Source: DATJAJ01 sp035622335
Lineage (GTDB): Archaea; Thermoproteota; Nitrososphaeria; Nitrososphaerales; Gagatemarchaeaceae
Direction: 5' to 3'
Length of the DNA: 10,693 bases
Assembly (NCBI GenBank): GCA_035622335.1
Contig: DASPVO010000053.1
Span: 1-10,693, forward strand
Below are positions 1 to 6,443 of this stretch, piece after piece. The notes under the pieces were generated by a model, which was given only the letters and a program-made list of their open reading frames with translations, made no database searches and was not told the origin of the DNA. Every line of letters begins with the position of its first letter. Positions within the stretch are counted from its first letter, which is position 1. Position numbers and translations under genes: made by a program.

Positions 1-425
<425 letters not shown>

Positions 426-474
426 ACGCTGGATGAGTGACTCCCGGCGGAGGCGCAATGAACCCTTGCACGGC
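426..474 (+). repeat. Copy 1 of a ~50-nt dispersed two-hairpin element
   Basis: The segment begins at or just after the expected 23S rRNA 3' end. By hand alignment 45 positions match the segment at 6989-7041, with three mismatches concentrated around 436-440, one at 449, and two 2-nt gaps. Shared blocks are ACGCTGGATG, TCCCGGC, GAGGCGCAATGAACCC and TTGCACGGC. Two short hairpins are possible: GGATG pairing with CTCC (431-444, one bulged T, 5-nt loop), and GCAA pairing with TTGC (455-469, 7-nt loop). It does not match tRNA, 5S, SRP RNA or CRISPR repeats as far as I can tell. It could be a 3'-processing or termination element, a small RNA, or a miniature mobile sequence. Confidence 0.75.
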
Positions 475-608
475 GGCTTAATCGCATATCGAGTCATCCG
501 AAAATGGGCTGCACGCAGAGCTAGCGGGTACTTATCCGCTCGCAGAGTCTAGTTCATACCTCGTGAAACGAAGACAAAGTGGGATTAATGCGACAGTCTG
601 GTGGGGAA
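475..608. other. Gene-free stretch between 23S rRNA and the nuclease cassette, with one hairpin
   Basis: No gene was found between the first repeat element and the stop codon at 609. The clearest structure is a hairpin at 523-540: AGCGGGT, loop ACTT, ATCCGCT, seven pairs including one G-T. It is flanked by two near-identical CGCAGAG words at 514-520 and 541-547. It might help end or process the rRNA transcript coming from the left, or the cassette transcript coming from the right. There is no long T-run on either strand, so I do not call it a typical archaeal terminator. Confidence 0.45.
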
Positions 609-959
609 TCAACTATGCTTTTCTCCGCTTTCATTCCCAATTCTCCGCCTTGCAGCTTCCTTCCACTGGTGCCATTCTCCATATTCGAAGAAGTAGCCTT
701 TGGCCCCTGAACGTTCGAACCTATCAAAGTCCAGATGCTTCTCGAATATATCTCCATATGCTTTACGTTCGTCTCTGTTACTTTCTTCTAACCATCTCAC
801 TCCTAGCTCTGCAAACAAATTCAGGGACCTCGAGTAGTCCATCTCTATCCCGAACCTTGAGCAAGACGAGACTAAGTCCGCTATTCTCCTGTCCACCTCA
901 GGTACCAACTCGATGAACTTCCGAATAGGCCTGTTCTGTCTCGATTTGCCAGAGTTCAC
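609..959 (-). CDS. Small charged protein of unknown function, third gene of the nuclease cassette
   Basis: I do not recognise this protein. With the chosen start it is about 116 residues. It is rich in charged residues, has no obvious membrane segment or signal peptide, and ends in an aromatic, basic tail (FFEYGEWHQWKEAARRR). The middle (about residues 15-90) looks helical, so a helical partner or binding protein is possible. The start chosen is GTG at 959-957, which overlaps the upstream gene's TGA as GTGA and sits five bases after a purine-rich GGGGGGTGG. A longer version from ATG at 1040 would overlap the preceding gene by 85 bases and add a low-complexity basic leader, so I consider it unlikely. 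The overlap implies translational coupling to the 190-residue protein and shared function with the nuclease-like gene upstream. Confidence 0.7.
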   Translation of the reverse strand: MNSGKSRQNRPIRKFIELVPEVDRRIADLVSSCSRFGIEMDYSRSLNLFAELGVRWLEESNRDERKAYGDIFEKHLDFDRFERSGAKGYFFEYGEWHQWKEAARRRIGNESGEKHS

Positions 960-1528
960 AGATTCCACCCCCCTTCGCTGTCCGCCTTTCCGATTCCGCT
1001 CCGAGCCAGCTTTAGAGCGGAAAGAGTTCTCTCCAGCCAAGGTCCCAGCCCGAAGGTTTCAAGCTTGGACTGCGCAATCCTCACGTTAAGCCTGAACCAG
1101 TATCCGCCCTTGTAGTTCTCTCCCGTGAGCGTCATGCCGGTTCCGGTTTTGGTGGCTGTGTCGTAAACCACTCTCTCGTATGAGTTGAGCCTGTTCAAGA
1201 GTAACGGGAAATCCTTTCCAAGCTTGCTGGCGACATCGTCCAGAGTCATCAAGTTCAGGTCAACGGTTTTGGCCGCTCCTTCTTCACCATACGAGTCTTC
1301 AATCCAAGTGGTAACGTCCCCCAGGTCGGGTGATACGGCATTCACATCGCCTCTTTTGTCTAGCCAAACCGCCCACACGTTTGATGTCTCAGCAGCAGTC
1401 CGGAGGTTTGGGCACCAAACGAACCATTCCGCATCAATCTGCAATTCACCGGGAGGTTGCCCGATATCATAATTTACACCACTAAACTTCGTCAACAAGT
1501 TGCAAACTTCGATTGGGTCGACCCCCAT
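956..1528 (-). CDS. 190-residue protein of unknown function, second gene of the nuclease cassette
   Basis: I cannot assign a family. The protein looks like a soluble mixed alpha/beta fold. It has a tryptophan-rich strand near residues 35-56 (EWFVWCPNL and NVWAVWLD), an acidic stretch around 65-85, and a C-terminal helix with GPWLERTLSALKLA before a glycine-rich end. No signal peptide, membrane helix or nucleotide-binding motif is visible. The ATG at 1528-1526 overlaps the preceding stop as TAATG. The minus-strand AGAGGAGAT lies just upstream, so the start is well supported. Its own TGA overlaps the next start as GTGA. The one- and four-base overlaps on either side show it is made together with the nuclease-like protein and the small charged protein. 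A role as specificity, inhibitor or scaffold partner of the nuclease is only inferred from this context. Confidence 0.8.
   Translation of the reverse strand: MGVDPIEVCNLLTKFSGVNYDIGQPPGELQIDAEWFVWCPNLRTAAETSNVWAVWLDKRGDVNAVSPDLGDVTTWIEDSYGEEGAAKTVDLNLMTLDDVASKLGKDFPLLLNRLNSYERVVYDTATKTGTGMTLTGENYKGGYWFRLNVRIAQSKLETFGLGPWLERTLSALKLARSGIGKADSEGGWNL
965..975 (-). promoter_or_regulatory. Ribosome binding site deciding the GTG start at 959
   Basis: On the minus strand this reads AAGGGGGGTGG, five bases before GTG 959-957. It resembles the archaeal Shine-Dalgarno GGAGGTG. It supports the short, coupled start of the ~116-residue gene over the ATG at 1040. Confidence 0.55.
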
Positions 1529-2991
1529 TAGTTATCTCCTCTGTCTCCAGCTTTCTCGATGAGTAGCCGCATATGCCTTCTAAAGTTCCAGTCGAGTATC
1601 GCGATATAAGCCCCCTCGACCTCGATGTCATCCACTTCAGGATACATCACTAAGTACCTTCTCACTTGGCGGAAGGCCACCTTTGTCGCTCTTGTTAGGT
1701 CCTGCCACCACTTCACTTCGATGTAACACCATCGATCCACCGTTGGCTCGTGAACCAAGAAGTCAGGTCCCCTCCTCCTGCTTTCAGAATCAACTCTCCT
1801 AGGAGCTAATGGGTGATCTATCATCCGGTCGAATCCCATTCTGGTCCCTAGAACTCGCACTACGTCTTCCGCTAGGTCTCCTCGGACGTTGTTGCATTCC
1901 GCCATGTTTCGGGTTCGGTTTATTTTCATCCTCGCATTTTCACCGGCCGCAACCTCTGTTCGCAGTGAATAGACCCCTTCCGGAGTCCGGGGTGAGCTCA
2001 AGACTTCCAATCCCCCAATCAACCAGTCTGGGATTACGGCCGCTTTCGGTGTGGCCAGTTGCAGAGATCTGACATGGGCCAAGTTCTTCGTCCGCTTATA
2101 TCTGATCTTCACACAGTCGTCCTGGACGTAGGCACCGATGACGCGGTCTGAGTTACCGAGCTTTGTTTCAAGGATCTGACCATCGTATCCAAGTCTTAGG
2201 CATTGACTTCCGTACCCCACGCTCGTCTGAAGCGACGCCTTCAGTCCATGAGTCACTAGTCGGTAGTTCCCTATCGGGAGCTTCGCCTCGCCAACCCGAA
2301 TCGAAGGGACCTCATCGCACGCCAACCCTAGTCCGGTTGAGCTATCTTCGTTGGCGACATCTCGTACAAAGTCATCCGCGCTGTAGTTTCTTCCTCGAAC
2401 TAGCTCTACAGTTTCGCCTGGTTGGTAACCTGCGGATTTCAAGTAAAGCTGAAGGAATCCCCAATTCGGTTCCCACCGACCAAACACCCTCCGATCCGTT
2501 CCATTATTCTTCCTCAGAACCAATTCCACTACCGAAGTCATTTCCGTCCGCACCCCCAGCCCGTCAAGCACCTGCTTGCCTAACCTAATGCATGGTCCTC
2601 TCGTGCTCGCCAACACTTCGAATTTGCGCTTCTCCACCACGGCTTCTACTTTCAGCTCGTACTTTCGCCCAGCCTCGAGGTTCCCTACTGATGCTTCTGG
2701 AAACACATACAAATGCGGGTTCTCGTTTCCTATGTGTCTCGACTCGAACTCATTCCCTTCAACCGCGCCTCTGATGACGTAATTCCTTCCCTTCTGCAAC
2801 ACAAACCCGATTCTCTGCTCCAATGAACGCTTCCAAAGGTCGAATCTCACTCTTCCGGTGCTTCGCACCAAATAGGCTGTACTCTCTATGATCACGGGAA
2901 ATCTGACTGCGGAAAGCTGTCTTTCGTCGTCGCTTGTCCTATAAAAGGCGGACTTACGATCTGTGTCGTCGGGTTTGTTTTCTTCGTTCAT
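1528..2991 (-). CDS. PD-(D/E)XK nuclease-like protein with a long uncharacterised N-terminal region
   Basis: The last ~115 of 487 residues carry the full signature of a PD-(D/E)XK nuclease. It has an acidic residue in the first helix (GDLAED, Glu375), GPDF with Asp410, YIEVKWW with Glu425 and Lys427 on the next strand, and a following helix with FRQVRRY (Gln442, Tyr446). RecB-like, Cas4-like and many restriction-type nucleases share this arrangement, so DNA cleavage is the likely activity. The first ~360 residues look strand-rich and possibly modular. Two short words recur, QKGRNYV near 67 and VRGRNYS near 200, but I recognise no family; substrate recognition is a guess. ATG 2991 is the first possible start: the frame upstream has no ATG, GTG or TTG before a TAG. 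No Shine-Dalgarno is visible. It heads a coupled three-gene unit. Samples of its sequence are about 52% G+C, lower than the ATPase gene upstream. Confidence 0.82.
   Translation of the reverse strand: MNEENKPDDTDRKSAFYRTSDDERQLSAVRFPVIIESTAYLVRSTGRVRFDLWKRSLEQRIGFVLQKGRNYVIRGAVEGNEFESRHIGNENPHLYVFPEASVGNLEAGRKYELKVEAVVEKRKFEVLASTRGPCIRLGKQVLDGLGVRTEMTSVVELVLRKNNGTDRRVFGRWEPNWGFLQLYLKSAGYQPGETVELVRGRNYSADDFVRDVANEDSSTGLGLACDEVPSIRVGEAKLPIGNYRLVTHGLKASLQTSVGYGSQCLRLGYDGQILETKLGNSDRVIGAYVQDDCVKIRYKRTKNLAHVRSLQLATPKAAVIPDWLIGGLEVLSSPRTPEGVYSLRTEVAAGENARMKINRTRNMAECNNVRGDLAEDVVRVLGTRMGFDRMIDHPLAPRRVDSESRRRGPDFLVHEPTVDRWCYIEVKWWQDLTRATKVAFRQVRRYLVMYPEVDDIEVEGAYIAILDWNFRRHMRLLIEKAGDRGDN
1534..1542 (-). 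promoter_or_regulatory. Shine-Dalgarno site for the 190-residue gene
   Basis: The minus strand reads AGAGGAGAT, ending five bases before the ATG at 1528. It is a good match to the archaeal anti-SD complement, lies inside the end of the upstream gene, and supports coupled translation. Confidence 0.65.
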
Positions 2992-3059
2992 CGTAATCGG
3001 AGATAAATACGGAAAAAGTCGGAGTCTACACTAAGGGAAAAACGGTCAGAGTTGAACGG

Positions 3060-3075
3060 GTGATATTGCTATCAC
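3060..3075. repeat. Perfect inverted repeat GTGATA-4-TATCAC
   Basis: GTGATA (3060-3065) and TATCAC (3070-3075) are exact reverse complements around TTGC. It lies just downstream of the TATA-like word TTATATCT for minus-strand transcription, close to where a transcript would start, so it is a candidate operator for the nuclease cassette. Confidence 0.5.
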
Positions 3076-3077
3076 TG

Positions 3078-3102
3078 AGATATAACTGGCTTCAGATATA
3101 AC
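3078..3102. repeat. Direct repeat of AGATATAAC, 16 bases apart
   Basis: AGATATAAC occurs at 3078-3086 and again at 3094-3102. Each copy read on the minus strand is GTTATATCT, a TATA-like sequence, so they may be tandem TBP sites or binding sites for a dimeric regulator. Confidence 0.5.
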
Positions 3103-3107
3103 GGCCA

Positions 3108-3152
3108 CGATGTATCATCGAAAAGTGACGGATGCCTGCGTTTGATGATACA
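3108..3152. repeat. Nested palindromes: CGATG-3-CATCG inside a larger hairpin
   Basis: CGATG TAT CATCG (3108-3120) is a perfect short palindrome. Its inner word TGTATCATC (3111-3119) also pairs exactly with GATGATACA (3144-3152). The pairing extends by three more A-T pairs if one G is bulged, giving a roughly 12-bp stem. Position fits either a transcript-end structure for the ATPase gene (stop at 3202) or a regulatory site for the nuclease cassette. Confidence 0.5.
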
Positions 3153-3201
3153 GTCAACCATCTCATGATGTCTACTGGCCAGTTGACGCCTTTTCCGGCC
3201 T

Positions 3202-4404
3202 TCATCCTTGAGAGCCGGGCTCCATCTCAGGGACCATGACGAACCCAATCGACGGCTCCCCCAGCAACGTCTTCCCGACGACGTAGCGTTTGTACGCGGC
3301 GAGATACTCGGGCAGCTTGAGAAACAGCGGCGCCATGACATCCCTGTTCACCCTTTTTCCGAGGTTCGCCGGGTCCTCCACCAGCGCTCCTTCGACCTTC
3401 AGGTAGCTCTCCCAGTTCGCCAGCCTGTGGGCAAGCACCGTCCCAGCGTTGTCCCAGACATACTGCGACAGGAGGGTCGGCATCTGGTCGACGATGACGA
3501 ACCCCCATCCGTACCTCCTCGCCTCCGCTATCGCGAGCTCTAGCAGCGTCCTCTCGCCCCTCTTCTCCGGCGGCCTCTCCTCGCTGAGGTACCTGTGCGC
3601 TTCCTCGACCACAACCAGCCTCTTGAGAACCTCATGCTCTGTCTCGACCTTCTTGTCGTGCTGCCAAAGGTAGAGCAGCAACAACTCCGCCAGGAACGCC
3701 TGGTCGCGCATAGAGTCAACATCGCCTATCTCGAAGATCGTCACCTGTCTGTCCATGCCCTCAAGGTCGAGGCTCTCTTCCGAGTTGAGCGACTCACCGA
3801 CCGGGCCGGTGTTGATGATGTGCAGCCTGCCTTCGAGCGACCGTTTGCTCCCCTGCTCCTTCGGGCTGCCGGTCTGGAACTTTGCGACCTGTCCTTCGAG
3901 CTCCCGCAGGGTGTACGCGGAGTTGCCCCTGAGTTCGTACATTGAATCGAGCAGAATCCTGCGAGACGGCTCCGAAAGCCCGTATGCACGGGTGAAAACG
4001 TCCGCAAACGCCCTCTCCCAGTGCGCTACGTCGACTCCTTTCGGCGGCGCCAAGGGGTTGAACTTCGCTCTCGGCTCGCCGCCCACTGAAAAGACCCGGA
4101 CGTCGCAAGACAAGAAGCTCTTGAGCGCCTTGTACTCGCCCTTGACATCGATGACGACACAACTCGGGCAATTCTCCCTTGACATCGCCTCGGTGATCAA
4201 GTGGAACGCGTGGTTCGTCTTTCCCGACCCTGTCGTTCCGAGTATCAGCACGTGTCTGAGGAGAGCTTCTTCGCTCAGGATGAGTCTGCGAGCCCGCGCC
4301 TTGGCCTCGATTGAGAAGAGCAGCCTATCGAAAGCGTTCATCTTGTTCAGTAACTCCAGTTGCGCCCTCTTCGTCGCCGCTTTGGGGTCGGGCCCCTCAA
4401 ACAA
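3202..4404 (-). CDS. HerA/DUF87-like P-loop ATPase
   Basis: A 400-residue ATPase of the FtsK/HerA superfamily, the fold of motors that move DNA or protein through a hexameric ring. Seen: Walker A GTTGSGKT at 56-63; an adjoining strand CVVIDVKGEY at 82-91 that is typical of DUF87/HerA/VirB4-like proteins; Walker B RLVVVEEAH with Glu267 and Glu268; and FVIVDQMP with the polar sensor Gln307. The N-terminal ~45 residues are helical and too short for the usual HerA barrel, so it is more like the bare ATPase core. No membrane segment is seen. The start is TTG at 4404-4402, backed by AGGAGATG eight bases upstream. The start overlaps the end of the winged-helix gene by eight bases, so the two are co-translated. 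The gene is G+C-rich (63-68% in sampled lines). Conjugation-type or defence-type roles are possible. No NurA gene is adjacent. Confidence 0.85.
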   Translation of the reverse strand: MFEGPDPKAATKRAQLELLNKMNAFDRLLFSIEAKARARRLILSEEALLRHVLILGTTGSGKTNHAFHLITEAMSRENCPSCVVIDVKGEYKALKSFLSCDVRVFSVGGEPRAKFNPLAPPKGVDVAHWERAFADVFTRAYGLSEPSRRILLDSMYELRGNSAYTLRELEGQVAKFQTGSPKEQGSKRSLEGRLHIINTGPVGESLNSEESLDLEGMDRQVTIFEIGDVDSMRDQAFLAELLLLYLWQHDKKVETEHEVLKRLVVVEEAHRYLSEERPPEKRGERTLLELAIAEARRYGWGFVIVDQMPTLLSQYVWDNAGTVLAHRLANWESYLKVEGALVEDPANLGKRVNRDVMAPLFLKLPEYLAAYKRYVVGKTLLGEPSIGFVMVPEMEPGSQG

Positions 4405-4861
4405 CGCCCAACATCTCCTGAAGGGCCTTCCTGTGGCCTCGGTATTCGTCCTCGCTCAGCCTTCCCTTCGCGTACATGACCTCGAGTCCCTCCAGGGCCG
4501 CCTTGCTCGTAGAATCAGAAGCCCTGCTTCTTGGAGCCAACTCCTTCCCCAGTATCAAGGACTGTAGGGTGTTAGACGACGCCAGTACGAAGTCCTTTGC
4601 GAAGGATGAAACTCTGTAAGAATGCCCGCGCTTTTCAACCAGTCCCGTTTCGGAGAGCCGCGCCAGGCGCTTCCATGCTGCTTGTCGTTTCATCCCGAGA
4701 GGGACTCTGGCTTCGCTATTGGTGAACGGGCCCGTCTCAAATTCTCCCAGAAGCCTCAGCGTCTTGGCGTCGCCGAGCATCGCAAGCTGGGTCCTGAAGT
4801 GCCCAAGGGTTGCCAGACCTCGCGAGAAGTCTGAAGGTCCCTGGGGTCTATTTTCGGGCAT
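4397..4861 (-). CDS. Winged-helix protein with a C-terminal SHOCT-like domain
   Basis: The 154-residue protein has two parts. Residues ~25-90 read as a winged helix-turn-helix: KTLRLLGEF, then the recognition-helix region KRQAAWKRLARLSETGLVEKR, then a wing (GHSYRVSSF). Residues ~121-150 (LEGLEVMYAKGRLSEDEYRG) match the SHOCT pattern, a short C-terminal module thought to aid oligomerisation or interaction. A DNA-binding regulator is therefore likely. An in-frame TGA lies immediately before the ATG, which fixes the 5' limit. No Shine-Dalgarno is seen, so a leaderless or short-leader transcript is possible. It overlaps the ATPase gene and shares its transcript. The 26-bp near-palindrome upstream suggests it controls its own operon. 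Confidence 0.78.
   Translation of the reverse strand: MPENRPQGPSDFSRGLATLGHFRTQLAMLGDAKTLRLLGEFETGPFTNSEARVPLGMKRQAAWKRLARLSETGLVEKRGHSYRVSSFAKDFVLASSNTLQSLILGKELAPRSRASDSTSKAALEGLEVMYAKGRLSEDEYRGHRKALQEMLGVV
4412..4419 (-). promoter_or_regulatory. Shine-Dalgarno site supporting the TTG start of the ATPase
   Basis: The minus strand reads AGGAGATG, seven bases before TTG 4404-4402. The next ATG in frame would remove 21 residues and lacks such a site, so the TTG start is preferred. Confidence 0.6.
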
Positions 4862-4899
4862 TCAACAAGGATTTTCGGCTTGTAGCTTAAGGCAATTGC

Positions 4900-4925
4900 T
4901 GACTTTAAGTCCGGACTTCAGGTCA
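4900..4925. promoter_or_regulatory. 26-bp near-palindrome, candidate operator of the wHTH-ATPase operon
   Basis: The core AAGTCCGGACTT (4907-4918) is a perfect 12-bp palindrome. It extends outwards to TGAC (4900-4903) and GTCA (4922-4925), so 11 of 13 positions in the half-sites match. It lies 39-64 bases before the ATG at 4861. It also contains a minus-strand CTTAAAGT that may be the TATA element, so a bound dimer would block the promoter. The winged-helix protein encoded next is the obvious candidate binder. Confidence 0.6.
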
Positions 4926-4937
4926 GTGGAAACACTG
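4924..4937. repeat. Inverted repeat CAGTG-4-CACTG next to the operator
   Basis: CAGTG (4924-4928) and CACTG (4933-4937) are exact reverse complements. They abut the 26-bp palindrome and may be a second regulatory site, or part of the 3' end region of the methyltransferase... which ends at 4983 on the other side only by reading toward this site. Function unknown. Confidence 0.35.
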
Positions 4938-4982
4938 GTCGACTAGGAACCACAAGCACGGTCCTCTCGCCAATCTGTCTTC

Positions 4983-5804
4983 TTAGACGGTACCCACGGT
5001 GAGCAGCATCAATCCCATCCAGAACGCGCGCGGACTCTTTAGCCAGGTGTTGACCTGACCCATGATCCGATCATACCTCTGAAGAGTCGTACCCGCCTTG
5101 AGTATCTCCTCCCTGTCCATCTCAACGTACTGTATCGAAGGGAGAAGCATCCTCCTGAGCTTGACGGGGTCGCTCTGGGTCGCAATGCTGTGAAGGGGGA
5201 GGACCTTCACGTCGCGCAGTCCAGTCCTCCTCATTAGCTCCTCCTCGAGGAGATCAGAGTTCTTCCTGTTCTTCGGTTTCCCCATCACTCTTGCGGCCCT
5301 CCTTGTGGCGACTTTCCGGCCCAACTTCATGAACTCGCTAATATCCGGGAAAGCGAAGAAGCCTGCAAAGTTCGATACCGCAATCCTCCCCCCAGTCTTG
5401 GTGACCCTCTTCATCTCCTTCATAGTGGCCAGCTTGTCGGGCATGAACGGGAGGGCGAGGCGGCAGTAGGTGAGGTCGAAGCTAGCCGCGGGGAATCTGA
5501 GCCTCGAAATGTCCTGAACGGAGAAGTCGACGTTAGAGATACCTTCGTTTTTCGCCAGCCTTCTGGCCACGCTGATGTAGCTGCGTTCTAGGTCGACTGC
5601 TTTGACTGTGGAGGGGCTGACTCTCGGAGCGATTATTCGGGCGAATCCTCCGGTTCCGCAGCCGGCGTCAAGTACGTGCATCCCGGGGGTCGGCTTCAGA
5701 ATCTCGAGTTCGTCCTCTATCTCCTCTCTTAGGGCGTCGATTTGAAACTCCAGACGTTTCGCATCACCTGGAACCCCAGCACGCGGATAGAAGGACTTGG
5801 ACAC
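4983..5804 (-). CDS. Class I SAM-dependent methyltransferase (UbiE/Methyltransf_11-like)
   Basis: A 273-residue enzyme with the class I Rossmann methyltransferase motifs in order: motif I VLDAGCGTGG at 44-53 (SAM glycine loop), the acidic end of strand 2 (VKAVDLE, Asp71, expected to bind the SAM ribose), VQDI with Asp98 near the adenine, and FDLTYCR at 109-115 followed by LPFMPDKLATMKEM and the TGGRIAVSN strand. This matches the broad UbiE-like group; the substrate cannot be read from sequence. The C-terminal ~130 residues are basic with hydrophobic patches and are not a recognised domain. The start is GTG at 5804-5802: an in-frame TAG lies nine codons upstream with no other start between. 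No Shine-Dalgarno is visible. It is transcribed alone, divergently from the 5988 gene. Its stop is 121 bases before the start of the wHTH gene. Confidence 0.88.
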   Translation of the reverse strand: MSKSFYPRAGVPGDAKRLEFQIDALREEIEDELEILKPTPGMHVLDAGCGTGGFARIIAPRVSPSTVKAVDLERSYISVARRLAKNEGISNVDFSVQDISRLRFPAASFDLTYCRLALPFMPDKLATMKEMKRVTKTGGRIAVSNFAGFFAFPDISEFMKLGRKVATRRAARVMGKPKNRKNSDLLEEELMRRTGLRDVKVLPLHSIATQSDPVKLRRMLLPSIQYVEMDREEILKAGTTLQRYDRIMGQVNTWLKSPRAFWMGLMLLTVGTV

Positions 5805-5846
5805 GCAGGGTGAAGCAGGCTGTGGAAGCTAATCAATCTTCAAGAC

Positions 5847-5858
5847 CGATACACAATG
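5847..5858. promoter_or_regulatory. CGATACnnAATG half-site near the methyltransferase start
   Basis: CGATACACAATG here shares CGATAC and AATG with CGATACGTAATG at 5965-5976. The two copies sit near the start of each of the two divergent genes, 43 bases upstream of the GTG in this case. A shared regulator could bind both. Confidence 0.35.
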
Positions 5859-5945
5859 AAACTAATGCGCGGCTACAACGGCCTATCGCCGATATTCATC
5901 ATCAGAGTCGGTGGGCTGCCGCACAGTATCTCCAAATCCACAATG

Positions 5946-5954
5946 TATAAATAA
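5946..5954 (+). promoter_or_regulatory. TATA box of the wHTH/Cdc48-N operon
   Basis: TATAAATAA lies about 38 bases before the ATG at 5988. A start site roughly 25 bases downstream (~5975) would leave a leader of about a dozen bases. No Shine-Dalgarno precedes the ATG, which fits a short-leader archaeal mRNA. Confidence 0.7.
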
Positions 5955-5964
5955 CGTTGAATTA

Positions 5965-5981
5965 CGATACGTAATGTATCG
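5965..5981. promoter_or_regulatory. Palindrome CGATAC-5-GTATCG over the expected transcription start
   Basis: CGATAC (5965-5970) and GTATCG (5976-5981) are perfect reverse complements separated by GTAAT. The site lies between the TATA box and the ATG at 5988, where a bound dimer would block transcription. The first gene of the operon looks like a DNA-binding protein, so autoregulation is a reasonable inference. Confidence 0.6.
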
Positions 5982-5987
5982 AAAAAC

Positions 5988-6443
5988 ATGTACGAAGTGA
6001 AGGTGACCGTCTCTACTCTGGACGACGCTTCAAAGCTCATCAGGTCGTTAAGTGAACTGGGATACAGCAAGGTCTCAATGAGCCAGCCTAGCTCGCCTCT
6101 CGGCTCGCCACCTGCCGAGCTCCTCGATAGGGCAAGAGCTAGCCTTAACCGTTTGAACGATTGGATTCTCAGGTCACTCGACACCTTGGAGGCAGCTGAC
6201 AGGATTCACGGAGTGACAGCAGAGAAAATCGTAGCGACGCTGAGGAAGATGCCGGAAACGAATGCGATGTTCAACGCAAGGGGTGAGGGAATCGTCTCCC
6301 GAACAGTAAGTATGGTCGCTTCTTCGGTACTAGGAGATAAGTTCGGATGGGTCTCCTGCGACAAGTCTCATCCTAGGCGATTCTGGCTCACACCAAATGG
6401 GTTGCAGAGGGTCCAGTCGTTGAAGGGGGAATCAACTGAATGA
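5988..6443 (+). CDS. Small protein with a possible winged-helix domain, partner of the Cdc48-N protein
   Basis: No family is recognised for this 151-residue protein. Residues 1-32 have a strand-helix-strand pattern (YEVKVTVS, DDASKLIRSLSELG, YSKVSMS), like half of a ferredoxin-like small domain. A Pro/Ser-rich linker follows. Residues ~45-150 are helical and end in RRFWLTPNGLQRV, a pattern often seen at the wing of winged-helix DNA-binding proteins, so a transcription regulator is possible but unproven. It starts just after a TATA box and a palindrome, which it may bind. Its TGA overlaps the next ATG as ATGA, so the Cdc48 N-domain protein is translationally coupled and the two probably act together. 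Confidence 0.75.
   Translation: MYEVKVTVSTLDDASKLIRSLSELGYSKVSMSQPSSPLGSPPAELLDRARASLNRLNDWILRSLDTLEAADRIHGVTAEKIVATLRKMPETNAMFNARGEGIVSRTVSMVASSVLGDKFGWVSCDKSHPRRFWLTPNGLQRVQSLKGESTE

Larger units (their letters stand above)
2992..3201. promoter_or_regulatory. Repeat-rich intergenic region upstream of the nuclease cassette
   Basis: No gene fits in these 210 bases. The region must hold the cassette promoter (minus strand) and the 3' end of the ATPase transcript. Minus-strand TATA-like words occur as TTATATCT at about 3079-3085 and 3095-3101, and as GTATTTATC near 3001-3010. The last is only about 15 bases from the ATG, too close to serve the annotated start unless the real start is internal. 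The inverted and direct repeats are listed separately. Confidence 0.5.

Noticed and set aside
426..474. Repeat element as a tRNA fragment (GGGTTCATTGC on the reverse strand resembles a T-arm)
   Set aside because: The loop lacks the expected T-arm bases, the stem is only four pairs, and no D-arm, anticodon arm or acceptor partner is present.
563..916. 117-codon plus-strand open frame near the small cassette gene
   Set aside because: It is antisense to the coupled cassette gene, with no ribosome binding site or recognisable domain.
609..1040. Longer 143-residue version of the small cassette gene starting at ATG 1040
   Set aside because: It would overlap the preceding gene by 85 bases, and the added residues are low-complexity and basic. 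GTG 959 has a GTGA overlap and a ribosome binding site.
3001..3010. TATA-like GATAAATAC just before the nuclease gene as its promoter
   Set aside because: It lies only about 15 bases from the ATG, so transcription would begin inside the gene. No other start in frame fits well.
3755..4567. 270-codon plus-strand open frame opposite the ATPase and wHTH genes
   Set aside because: It is antisense to two proteins with clear motifs, and its translation has no recognisable domain. G+C-rich genes commonly give such shadows.
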